From NCBI RefSeq assembly GCF_900156125.1, contig NZ_FTLX01000001.1:682001-746000 (forward strand): a stretch of DNA of 64,000 nt, read 5' to 3'. The first letter of the stretch is position 1. Each line of letters starts with the position of its first letter. This stretch comes from Domibacillus enclensis (GTDB lineage: Bacteria; Bacillota; Bacilli; Bacillales; Domibacillaceae). Positions 27,254-35,279 of the stretch are shown in pieces. Below the pieces are notes generated by a model. That model did not search any database and had not been told where the DNA came from. It was given only the letters and a program-made list of their open reading frames with translations. A program made the position numbers and the translations under genes.

Positions 27254-28945
27254 TTATTCTGCTGGCTGATCGTTTTTTTGTTTTTCTTCGTCAATAAGGA
27301 CGCGGCGAAGGATTTTGCCGACTGCTGTTTTCGGCAGCTCTTTCCTGAATTCATAAATACGCGGCACTTTAAAAACAGCCAGGTGGCTTCTGCAAAAGTC
27401 GTCCAGCTCTTTTTCCGTAATGTGCTGTCCTTCTTTTAAGACGATAAAGGCTTTGACGGTTTCTCCCCGGTAAGGGTCCGGCACGCCGACGACGACCGCT
27501 TCTTGAATGGCATCGTGCTCATATAATACTTCTTCCACTTCCCGTGGATAAATGTTAAAGCCGCCGGCAATAATCATATCTTTTTTCCGGTCCACGATGT
27601 AAAATAAGCCCTGCTCATCCATGTAGCCGATATCCCCTGTTAAAAACCAGCCCCCTTTAAACGACTGCTCTGTTTCGTCCGGACGGTTCCAATAGCCTTT
27701 CATTACTTGCGGACCTTTCACCGCAATTTCGCCTTTTTCGCCTGGCTGCTGCACCGGCTCTCCTGTCTGCATGGATAAAATCACCGCATCTGTATCGGGC
27801 CACGGGACACCTACACTGCCCGGAACGCGCGCTCCCCAAATGAAATTAGCATGCGTAACCGGCGATGTTTCTGTTAGCCCATACCCTTCAACAAGCTTGC
27901 CTCCTGTTACCGCTTCGAATTTTTGCTGCACCTCGACAGGAAGTGGAGCGGAGCCGCTAATACAGGCATCGATCGACGATAAATCATATTGATGAATGTG
28001 GCCGCTGTTTAACAGTCCGATGTAAATGGTCGGTGCGCCTGGAAAAATCGTCGGCTTTTGCTTTTGAATGGTTTTCAGCGTTGTTTTCACATCAAATTTC
28101 GGCAGCAGAACCATTTTATACCCTTGCATCACGCCGAGAATCATAACCGTGGTCATGCCGTATACGTGAAAAAAAGGAATAACGCCTAAAATGACCTCTT
28201 CACCCGGCCGGTATTTGTACATCCATGCACCGCACATGGATGCATTGGCCACCAGGTTTTTATGTGTCAGGATGACTCCTTTCGGAAATCCGGTTGTCCC
28301 GCCCGTATACTGTAGAACGGCTGGATCGCGATCAACATCTGTTTGAAGCGGCACTTCCTTCGCTGGTGATTCTTCCATAATTTTTGTGAAAAAGTGATTG
28401 TTGTTTCGATTTTCCACTTGAACGACGATGCCGGTTTGCTTTTTTTGAATAAATGGGTAAATAACGTTTTTCGGAAATGGAAGATAATCCTTGATAGCGG
28501 TTACAATAACATGTTCCAATGGCGTGCTGCGAATGATCTTTTGCAGGCGCGGATAAAGCAGGTCAAGGACAATCATGGCTTTCGCTCCGCTGTCTTTTAA
28601 CTGGTACTCCATTTCCCTTTCTTTATAAAGCGGGTTAAACTGGACGACGACGGCACCTGCGTACAGCACACCGTAAAAGCTGATCACTGCCTGTGGTGTA
28701 TTCGGGAGCATGATCGCCACCCGGTCCCCTTTTTGAATCCCAATCTTTTTCAGGTAAGCAGCCATTTTCAGCGCAGACTCGTGCAGTTCCTTGTAGGAAA
28801 GCTCCTTGCCCATAAACTGTATAGCGGTTTTGTCTCCGTACTCAGCTGCCGCTTTTGTTAAAAATAATGGAAGCGGCTGATCCGGGTACACAATTGAATG
28901 AGGTATTTCCTCCGGATAATGGGCAAGCCACGGTTTATCAGACAT
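27254..28945 (-). CDS. lcfA: Long-chain fatty-acid-CoA ligase
   Basis: A 563-residue AMP-forming acyl-CoA synthetase. The AMP-binding signature YTGGTTGFPKGV is near residue 220, followed by GYGLTETSPV, WFLTGDIGYMDEQG, the hinge VDRKKDMIIAGGFNIYPREVEEVL and the C-terminal lysine segment LPKTAVGKILRR. It activates imported fatty acids for beta-oxidation. ATG at 28945 (MSDKPWL) has AAGGGG at 9 nt; the ATG two codons earlier is too close. Controlled by a FadR site in its promoter spacer. Confidence 0.95.
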   Translation of the reverse strand: MSDKPWLAHYPEEIPHSIVYPDQPLPLFLTKAAAEYGDKTAIQFMGKELSYKELHESALKMAAYLKKIGIQKGDRVAIMLPNTPQAVISFYGVLYAGAVVVQFNPLYKEREMEYQLKDSGAKAMIVLDLLYPRLQKIIRSTPLEHVIVTAIKDYLPFPKNVIYPFIQKKQTGIVVQVENRNNNHFFTKIMEESPAKEVPLQTDVDRDPAVLQYTGGTTGFPKGVILTHKNLVANASMCGAWMYKYRPGEEVILGVIPFFHVYGMTTVMILGVMQGYKMVLLPKFDVKTTLKTIQKQKPTIFPGAPTIYIGLLNSGHIHQYDLSSIDACISGSAPLPVEVQQKFEAVTGGKLVEGYGLTETSPVTHANFIWGARVPGSVGVPWPDTDAVILSMQTGEPVQQPGEKGEIAVKGPQVMKGYWNRPDETEQSFKGGWFLTGDIGYMDEQGLFYIVDRKKDMIIAGGFNIYPREVEEVLYEHDAIQEAVVVGVPDPYRGETVKAFIVLKEGQHITEKELDDFCRSHLAVFKVPRIYEFRKELPKTAVGKILRRVLIDEEKQKNDQPAE

Positions 28946-28985
28946 CTTCATCCACCCCTTTGTGAGAAGAATTCGTTCTCTCTTC

Positions 28986-29014
28986 AGTATAATGAATAAT
29001 GATTCATTTTACAA
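28986..29014 (-). promoter_or_regulatory. Sigma-A promoter of lcfA with FadR operator in the spacer
   Basis: On the minus strand TTGTAA and TATACT are 17 bp apart. The spacer region is the dyad AATGAATAATGATTCATT (28991-29008; 7-bp arms), a degenerate FadR site. Binding there should exclude RNA polymerase. Confidence 0.75.
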
Positions 29015-29090
29015 CAAAAGAAAGCCGAACGCATTCGTTTGGCTTTTCTTCTTTTCAAACTCTTTTGTTTTAAGTTCTGCTCTACTTCAT
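29015..29090 (-). terminator. Terminator of mutSB-yshE and shared leader motif
   Basis: The hairpin AAAGCCAAACG/CGTTCGGCTTT (one mismatch) with a CTTTT tail on the minus strand ends the upstream operon. It stands directly before the lcfA -35. The preceding bases (CTTAAAACAAAAG) resemble those before the hairpins at 4.6 and 12.4 kb. Confidence 0.7.
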
Positions 29091-29094
29091 CCCC

Positions 29095-29175
29095 TTAATT
29101 CATCATCATATATATGACGCCAATGATAAAAAATGCGGCACAGCAGCCAATTAACACCTTTGCCAGGGTTTCCAT
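29095..29175 (-). CDS. 26-residue single-span membrane peptide
   Basis: A short frame of 26 codons starts at ATG with GAGGAA 7 nt upstream and ends in TAA. It encodes one hydrophobic helix (VLIGCCAAFFIIGVIYMMM) with a short METLAK head. It follows yshE by 18 bp on the same strand, before the operon terminator, so it is probably the last gene of that operon. No homologue was recognised; the good ribosome binding site and the transmembrane character support translation. Confidence 0.55.
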   Translation of the reverse strand: METLAKVLIGCCAAFFIIGVIYMMMN

Positions 29176-29193
29176 GCGTTTATTCCTCTTTTC

Positions 29194-29601
29194 TTACAGC
29201 AGAGCCGCGCCAATCATGTACGACAGTCCTGCTGATATCACGAATGAAATAAAGCCGACCGCGCGGTTATCCCGTTCGATTTCTTTGTCTACGTTAAAGC
29301 TGGGCGTTAAAAACTCAAACATAAAATAACCGCTCAGCAGCAGAATAAAGCCGAAAATCCCCCATCCTGCCATCGTTAAAACGGAGTCATTATGCAAAAT
29401 AGAATGGCGGAATATATTCGCAATGCCGAAAATTTTGCCGCCTGTGGCCATTGCCACCGCCATGTTGCCTTTTTTTATTTCTTCCCAGTTTCGATAGGAC
29501 GTCACCAGCTCAAACAAAGCGAGGCACAGAATAATGCAGATCGTCGCAATACTGTAATAGCCCGCTAGCTGCACATATTGATTTTCCCAAAAACCGGTCA
29601 T
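29194..29601 (-). CDS. yshE: DUF350-family membrane protein YshE
   Basis: A 135-residue protein with four predicted membrane helices and a short charged loop (SYRNWEEIKKGN) after the first, characteristic of DUF350. The function is unknown. It follows mutSB by 12 bp and precedes the small membrane peptide gene. Same relative position as yshE in B. subtilis. Confidence 0.82.
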   Translation of the reverse strand: MTGFWENQYVQLAGYYSIATICIILCLALFELVTSYRNWEEIKKGNMAVAMATGGKIFGIANIFRHSILHNDSVLTMAGWGIFGFILLLSGYFMFEFLTPSFNVDKEIERDNRAVGFISFVISAGLSYMIGAALL

Positions 29602-29613
29602 ATTCCCGCCTCC

Positions 29614-31968
29614 TTACTTTAGTTCGGCAATAGTGACGCCGAGGCCCCCTTCGCCCGAGCCGCCAAACCGAATTGATTGAACCATTCGATGCTTCGTTAA
29701 ATAGCCGCGCACGCCTTTCATTAAAGCGCCGGTTCCTTTTCCGTGAATAATCGATACCTGGTGATAGCCTGCTAACAGGGCGTCGTCTAAATACTTCTCC
29801 ACGCGCTTCAGCGCATCCTCATAGCGCTCGCCTCGCAAATCCAGCTCAGAAGACACATGAAAGTCTTTTCCGCGGATGGTTGCGATCGGCTTTGGCTCTT
29901 TCTTTTTCTCCGACTTGATAAACTGCATATCGGATTCGGCGACCTTCATCTTAATGATGCCCATTTGAACAACCCACTCGTCGCCAGCCGCTTTTTCGAT
30001 AATGCTGCCTTTTTGGCCAAAGCTGATGACTTTCACTTCATCGCCCGGCTTCCACTGGCGCTTCGCCGGTTCTATCGCCGGTTTTTTCGTTTTTTGCTCC
30101 GGAACGGCGCCTTCAAGCCGCTTTCTTGCTTCAATCAGCTCGTGCTCCTTCATCCCGGCTGCCCCGCTCATCCGCATCGCACGCAGCTCTTTCATCACGT
30201 CTTCTGCTTCTGCACGTGCTTTTTCAACGATGGCCGCTGCTTCCGCACGCGCTTTTTCTTCCATTTTTTCTTTTTGCTCGTGATAAGCAATGACTTCTTT
30301 TTGCAGGTCGCGGTGCAGCTTTTCTGTATCGCGCAAATAGTCACGTGTTTCTTTTTCATGCTGCTCGGCCAGTCGGCGGCTTGTATCCAGTGCCGCAATC
30401 ATATTGTCCACTTCATGAGAATCAGCGCTGATCATGCTGCGGGCATTTTCAATAATCGCTGAGTTAAGACCAATGCGCTTTGAAATTTCAAATGCGTTGC
30501 TTCGGCCCGGAATGCCGATTAAAAGCCGGTACGTCGGGCTGAGTGTTTCCACATCGAATTCCACGCTGGCGTTAATCACCTGCTCGCGGTTGTAGCCGTA
30601 TGCTTTTAGCTCCGGGTAATGGGTGGTCGCAATGATCCGGGCTCCGCGCGCAATCACTTCATCTAAAATGGAAATAGCAAGCGCTGAACCTTCCTGCGGG
30701 TCTGTTCCTGAGCCGAGCTCATCAAACAGAACGAGGCTTTCGTGATCAATTTCGTTCAGCATGCCGGCAATGTTCACCATGTGAGAGGAGAAGGTACTTA
30801 AATTCTGCTCAATTGACTGCTCATCCCCAATGTCGGCAAAAACCGATTGAAATACCGCTGTTTCCGAGCCGTCCTCCGCCGGGATAAATAAGCCTGACTG
30901 TGCCATTAAAACGGACAGGCCTGTTGTTTTTAACGTAACCGTTTTACCCCCTGTGTTCGGTCCGGTAATGACGATTGCCGTATAGTCCCTGCCGATTTCA
31001 ATATCACTGGCCACCGCTTCATCCGCGGGCAGCAGCGGGTGGCGTGCTTGAATATAATGAATGTAGCCTTCTTCGTTTAAGAGCGGCTTCGTGGCATTCA
31101 TCGAACGGGCAAATTTCCCTTTTGTAAAAATAAAGTCGATCTCCGAGAGCATTTTGGTCATCGTGAACAGACCCGGTGCGTGCTCCGCTGTTTCAGCAGA
31201 CAGCTCGCGCAGAATCTTTTCAACCTCGTACTGCTCCTTCACGGTCAGCTCACGAAGCTCATTGTTCAAATTCACGACAGATGCCGGCTCGACAAATAAT
31301 GTTTGCCCGGAAGAAGACTGGTCGTGGACGATGCCGCCGTAATGAGAACGGTATTCCTGCTTGACGGGAATAACGTACCGGTCATTTCGAATCGTCACAA
31401 TGGCATCTGACAGCATCTTCTGGGCGCTTTGGCCGCGCGTCAGGCTTTCGAGCTTGGAGCGGATGCGTGATTCTGCCGACCGCATACCATGGCGAATATG
31501 GCGCAGGGCATCGCTCGCTGAATCAAGCACACGTCCGTTTTCATCTACTGTATGCTTAATTTTATGCTCAAGATCGGTCAGCACCGGGATCATCGCCGTT
31601 TTTTCCGGCAAAATGCGCAGCGTCACCTGTCCTTCTGAGCGGACATCCTCAATAAACTTGCGAATGTGCCGGCTCGCCGCAATGGTCGAAGCAATTCGCA
31701 TCAGTTCAACACCGCTCAGCACACCGCCAATTTGCGCCCGTTTGGCGTGAGGACGGATGTCATAAATACCGGCAAGCGGCACGTTTCCTTTGATCCGGAT
31801 GACCGCTGCCGCTTCTTCCGTTTCATCGAGCCACTGCTGTACTTCTTCTGGCTTATGCGACGGCTTCAGTTCCTCTGCAAACGAACGGCCGGCTTCAGAT
31901 GATGCATGCTGGGCCAGTTTTGCGATAATTTTATCAAATTCAAGTGTTGCAAGCACTTTTTTGTTCAA
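29614..31968 (-). CDS. mutSB: Endonuclease MutS2
   Basis: A 784-residue MutS paralogue without the mismatch-recognition domain. It has core and clamp helices, Walker A GPNTGGKTVTLKT, Walker B LVLFDELGSGTDP, a coiled coil around residues 510-610, a KOW-like linker, and a C-terminal Smr nuclease domain (LDLRGERYEDAL, IIHGKGTGAL). MutS2 proteins act on recombination intermediates and on collided ribosomes. It follows polX by 25 bp. Confidence 0.95.
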   Translation of the reverse strand: MNKKVLATLEFDKIIAKLAQHASSEAGRSFAEELKPSHKPEEVQQWLDETEEAAAVIRIKGNVPLAGIYDIRPHAKRAQIGGVLSGVELMRIASTIAASRHIRKFIEDVRSEGQVTLRILPEKTAMIPVLTDLEHKIKHTVDENGRVLDSASDALRHIRHGMRSAESRIRSKLESLTRGQSAQKMLSDAIVTIRNDRYVIPVKQEYRSHYGGIVHDQSSSGQTLFVEPASVVNLNNELRELTVKEQYEVEKILRELSAETAEHAPGLFTMTKMLSEIDFIFTKGKFARSMNATKPLLNEEGYIHYIQARHPLLPADEAVASDIEIGRDYTAIVITGPNTGGKTVTLKTTGLSVLMAQSGLFIPAEDGSETAVFQSVFADIGDEQSIEQNLSTFSSHMVNIAGMLNEIDHESLVLFDELGSGTDPQEGSALAISILDEVIARGARIIATTHYPELKAYGYNREQVINASVEFDVETLSPTYRLLIGIPGRSNAFEISKRIGLNSAIIENARSMISADSHEVDNMIAALDTSRRLAEQHEKETRDYLRDTEKLHRDLQKEVIAYHEQKEKMEEKARAEAAAIVEKARAEAEDVMKELRAMRMSGAAGMKEHELIEARKRLEGAVPEQKTKKPAIEPAKRQWKPGDEVKVISFGQKGSIIEKAAGDEWVVQMGIIKMKVAESDMQFIKSEKKKEPKPIATIRGKDFHVSSELDLRGERYEDALKRVEKYLDDALLAGYHQVSIIHGKGTGALMKGVRGYLTKHRMVQSIRFGGSGEGGLGVTIAELK

Positions 31969-31993
31969 GGTCGTTGCATCTCCTTTAATGGCG

Positions 31994-33700
31994 TTACAAG
32001 CTGCGGATAAAGGACATGAATGCTGCTTTTGGCCACGTATTCACAACCGTTTCCGGCCGCAGCCATCCTTTTCTGCCCGCACTTGCGCCTGTTTCCATAA
32101 ATTCTAAGTGTTCAATGGCATGGGCATCTGTATTGATCATCAGCTTCGCCCCGGCCTCCTGTGCCATTTTTAAATGAACGGCGGATAAGTCAAGACGATG
32201 CGGATTCGCGTTTAATTCAAGCGCTGTATTCGTTTCAGCTGCAAGGCGAATTAATTCCTCCATGTCCACCGAATATCCGTCGCGGCGCCCAATAATCCGG
32301 CCGGTCGGATGAGCAATCAGCTTTACGTACGGATTGTAAAGAGCTGTTTTCAGCCGCTCCATAATTTGCTCCTGCGGCTGCGAAAAGCTTGAATGGATCG
32401 ACGCAATGACGAAATCAAGCTGTTTGAGCACGTCATCCTCATAATCGAGCGTGCCGTCCGGCAAAATATCCATTTCAATCCCGGACAAAATTTCGATATC
32501 TGTAAATTTTGCATTCCATTCTTTTATTTCTTCATTTTGACGGAGCAGCCGTTCCGCAGACAGGCCATTTGCGACCTTTAAGTAATAAGAATGATCGGTA
32601 ATGGCCATATACTCATATCCGCGCGCCCGGCACGCTTCAATCATTTCTTCAATGGAGAAAGCGCCGTCTGACCAGGCCGTGTGCATATGCAGATCACCTT
32701 TTATATCCGTCAGCTCAATAAGCGTGCTCTCCTCGTAATGATCCGTTTCCGTTCCGTCCTCCCGAATTTCCGGCGGGAAAAAGGGCAAGCCAAGATGGTG
32801 ATAAAGCGCGGCTTCATCTTCAAACGTTTGGACTGTGCCATCCGGCTGCTCGATGCCGTATTCGCTTACTTTTTCATTTCGCTCTTTGGCAATCTGGCGG
32901 ATTTTCACGTTATGGTCTTTTGAACCGGTAAAGTGATGAAGGGTGCTTGCGAACTGCTCCGGCTCAACGATGCGGAAATCGATGGACAGATCGAATTCAC
33001 CGTCGATGATGACCGATACCTTCGTCGGGCCGGCGGCAATAATTTCTTTGATTCCGTCCATTGCAAGCAGGTGCTCCTTGGCTCGCTCCGGCTTTTCTGA
33101 TGCCACAATAAAGTCCAGGTCCTTGACCGTTTCACGCAGCCGTCTGAGGCTCCCAGCTCTTGAGTAGCGAACGATGTCCTCACACTCGTTTACGTACCGT
33201 TCGATTTGTTCAGCGATCGGCAGGACGTACATAATCGGCAGACGGTCTGGCTGGGTGCCTGCTTTTTGAACGGCCGCTAAAATTTTCTCTTCTGTTTTGG
33301 CGCCAAAGCCAGCAAGTGCCTGTACCTTATGCTGCTCGCACGCTTCCTTTAATTCAACCATGTTGGTGATGCCCAGCTCCTTGTAAAGCTTGGCGATCTT
33401 CTTGCCGCCGAGCCCCGGCAGCCCTAAGAGCGCCACAAGCCCTTCCGGTACTTCGCCGGACAGCTCTGTCAGCACCGTGGACTCGCCCGTCTCTATGTAC
33501 TCGGCAATCACCGCAGCGGTGCCTTTGCCGATTCCGGACAGCTTCGTCACGTCCTCGATTTCAGACAGGCTTCTGTCGTCCTGTTCAAGCGCGGCGGCTG
33601 CCTTGCGGAACGCTGATATTTTAAAGGGGTTGTCACCTTTTAACTCCATGTATACAGCAATTTTTTCAAGCAATCGGATAATGTCTTTTTTATTTACCAT
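31994..33700 (-). CDS. polX: DNA polymerase X with PHP domain
   Basis: A 568-residue family-X DNA polymerase. Helix-hairpin-helix motifs lie near the start (LSGIGKGTAAVIAEYI, LPGLGGKKIAKLYKEL). The polymerase palm is GSLRRLRETVKDLDFI, and the C-terminal PHP phosphoesterase domain from about 335 has DLHMHTAWSDG and AITDHS. It takes part in base-excision type gap filling. ATG at 33700 has AGGTGA at 6 nt. A CvpA-like gene (yshB) that usually lies between zapA and polX in B. subtilis is missing. Confidence 0.95.
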   Translation of the reverse strand: MVNKKDIIRLLEKIAVYMELKGDNPFKISAFRKAAAALEQDDRSLSEIEDVTKLSGIGKGTAAVIAEYIETGESTVLTELSGEVPEGLVALLGLPGLGGKKIAKLYKELGITNMVELKEACEQHKVQALAGFGAKTEEKILAAVQKAGTQPDRLPIMYVLPIAEQIERYVNECEDIVRYSRAGSLRRLRETVKDLDFIVASEKPERAKEHLLAMDGIKEIIAAGPTKVSVIIDGEFDLSIDFRIVEPEQFASTLHHFTGSKDHNVKIRQIAKERNEKVSEYGIEQPDGTVQTFEDEAALYHHLGLPFFPPEIREDGTETDHYEESTLIELTDIKGDLHMHTAWSDGAFSIEEMIEACRARGYEYMAITDHSYYLKVANGLSAERLLRQNEEIKEWNAKFTDIEILSGIEMDILPDGTLDYEDDVLKQLDFVIASIHSSFSQPQEQIMERLKTALYNPYVKLIAHPTGRIIGRRDGYSVDMEELIRLAAETNTALELNANPHRLDLSAVHLKMAQEAGAKLMINTDAHAIEHLEFMETGASAGRKGWLRPETVVNTWPKAAFMSFIRSL

Positions 33701-33730
33701 TTCAGTCACCTGCTTTTCTTTAATAGTAGC

Positions 33731-33764
33731 AGAAAAAAACTCCTCTACCAAATAGGAGAGAAGT
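33731..33764 (-). terminator. Terminator of zapA
   Basis: The stem ACTCCTCT/AGAGAAGT (one G-U) with a 10-nt loop is followed by seven Ts on the minus strand, directly after the zapA stop. Confidence 0.7.
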
Positions 33765-33766
33765 TT

Positions 33767-34045
33767 TCAGCCATTGGCGGCGTTTCGGTTTTTCACACGG
33801 CTCATTTCCATTTTCATTTGTTCTAATTCTTCTTCCATTTTTAAATAATCATTCACCATATTAACAGCCGTCAGAACCGCAATTTTCTGCGTATCAAGCG
33901 AAGCATTGCGGCTCCCGATTTCACGCATTTTGTCATCAACCATTTCCGTTACACGGCGAATATGGTATTCTGATTCAGTTCCGATAATCGTATACTGAGA
34001 TCCGTAAATGTCAACTGTTAGGCGAGTCTTTTGTCCGTTCGACAA
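33767..34045 (-). CDS. zapA: Cell division protein ZapA
   Basis: A 92-residue FtsZ-bundling protein with the ZapA core (VDIYGSQYTIIG) at residues 11-22, then IRRVTEMVDDKMREIG and a C-terminal coiled coil. The TTG start at 34045 was chosen because GGGGGCC lies 8 nt upstream and because the N-terminus then aligns with the family. Longer frames with ATG starts add 18 residues without support. It is divergent from rnhC across about 90 bp. Confidence 0.9.
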   Translation of the reverse strand: MSNGQKTRLTVDIYGSQYTIIGTESEYHIRRVTEMVDDKMREIGSRNASLDTQKIAVLTAVNMVNDYLKMEEELEQMKMEMSRVKNRNAANG

Positions 34046-34082
34046 ATGCAAGGCCCCCATTTCTGTTGCAATTCTGTTATAT

Positions 34083-34111
34083 ATCATACCATGAGTCATT
34101 TCCTGTGAAAA
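34083..34111 (-). promoter_or_regulatory. Possible sigma-A promoter of zapA
   Basis: On the minus strand TTTTCA and TATGAT are 17 bp apart, within the short zapA-rnhC divergent region. The hexamers are imperfect. Confidence 0.4.
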
Positions 34112-34137
34112 GGAAGAAAGTTTGGAGGAGTGTCGAA

Positions 34138-35049
34138 TTGAGTCATACTGTGCTTGTTGTCACCCGCGATACACTTGAAAAAATGAAGGCGCATTACGGC
34201 GTTCCAGCTTCTCTGCCAGCCGGTGCCGTCTTTGCTGCAAAAGTGGACGGCTGCTCTGTGACAGGCTACCGCTCGGGGAAAGTGCTGTTCCAGGGCAAGC
34301 GGTCAAGTGCTGAATCCGCAAAGTGGGACGGCCAAAAATCGGAGCCGAAGAAAAAGAAGGTGTCTGCCCCGAGCGGCCTGCTGCCAGAGGGGTTTTCCAG
34401 CTTATCTGTCGCTGGAAGTGATGAAGTCGGCACAGGCGATTACTTTGGTCCGATCACGGTCGTCGCCGCTTATGTCGAAAAAAGCAGAATTGCCGAGCTG
34501 TCTGCCATCGGTGTCCGTGATTCCAAAGATATGAAGGACCCTGAAATTATATCTATTGCGAAAAAATTAGTTAAAGACATCCCATACAGTCTGCTTATTT
34601 TGCACAATGAAAAATACAACGATTTGCAGGAAAGCGGCATGTCGCAAGGAAAAATCAAAGCGATTCTGCATAATCAGGCGCTCGGCAAGCTGCTCGAAAA
34701 AATCGCCCCTGAAAAACCGGAAGCGATTCTCATTGACCAATTTGCGGAAAAGCCGATTTATTACCGTCATGTAAAGGGACAAAAAAACATTGTCCAGGAA
34801 AACGTGTATTTCAGCACAAAAGGAGAAAGCATCCATATCGCCGTCGCTGCCGCTTCCATTATCGCCCGCTACGCCTTTTTAAAGGAAATGGATCTTTTGT
34901 CTGAAAAAGCCGGATTTTCAATCCCAAAAGGAGCCGGGCCAAAAGTAGACGAAGCCGCCGCCCGTTTAATCCGCACGTATGATGAAAGTGTGCTGCGCCA
35001 TTTCACGAAGCTGCACTTTGCCAATACCGGAAAAGCGAAAAAACTGTAA
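34138..35049 (+). CDS. rnhC: Ribonuclease HIII
   Basis: A 303-residue enzyme that cleaves RNA in RNA-DNA hybrids. It has an N-terminal TBP-like substrate-binding domain (residues 1-90) and a catalytic RNase H domain with SDEVGTGDYFGPITVVAAYV (about 98-117), LIDQFAEKP and HIAVAAASIIARYAF. The TTG start at 34138 was taken because TTGGAGGAG lies upstream with about 7 nt spacing. It is one of the few plus-strand genes here and is convergent with pheT. Confidence 0.93.
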   Translation: MSHTVLVVTRDTLEKMKAHYGVPASLPAGAVFAAKVDGCSVTGYRSGKVLFQGKRSSAESAKWDGQKSEPKKKKVSAPSGLLPEGFSSLSVAGSDEVGTGDYFGPITVVAAYVEKSRIAELSAIGVRDSKDMKDPEIISIAKKLVKDIPYSLLILHNEKYNDLQESGMSQGKIKAILHNQALGKLLEKIAPEKPEAILIDQFAEKPIYYRHVKGQKNIVQENVYFSTKGESIHIAVAAASIIARYAFLKEMDLLSEKAGFSIPKGAGPKVDEAAARLIRTYDESVLRHFTKLHFANTGKAKKL

Positions 35050-35054
35050 TATGG

Positions 35055-35235
35055 TGGCGAAATCCTGCGACATTTAACGCCGGTATTTATGATTTACCGC
35101 TGATATAAAGGCGCTATCGCCGGTATGTTGATGATACCGGCGATAGACAGGCGGATATCGGCGTTATTTTCACTTTATCGGCGATCGACCGGTACATGTC
35201 AGCGATGGGTTGATTTTATCAGCGTTAGTGGTCTC
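35055..35235. repeat. Degenerate 21-nt-period array (core ATCGGCG)
   Basis: Between rnhC and pheT about seven imperfect units of 19-23 nt follow one another. Each unit opens with a variant of ATCGGCG (ATCGCCGGTAT, ACCGGCGATA, ATCGGCGTTA, ATCGGCGATC, TCAGCGATGG, ATCAGCGTTA) and has an AT-rich remainder. No open frame is seen. It resembles the array at 40.1 kb in period but not in core sequence. Confidence 0.65.
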
Positions 35236-35241
35236 CAACAC

Positions 35242-35279
35242 AATAAAACAGGCAGCCGCTGATGGCTGCCTGTTTTATT
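35242..35279. terminator. Bidirectional terminator between rnhC and pheT
   Basis: A perfect 16-bp stem starting AATAAAACAGGCAGCC with a 6-nt loop has A/T runs on both sides and abuts the pheT stop. Confidence 0.9.

Noticed and set aside
35055-35235. CRISPR array
   Set aside because: The units are degenerate, the spacing of about 21 nt is too short, there are no conserved repeats with unique spacers, and no cas genes are near.
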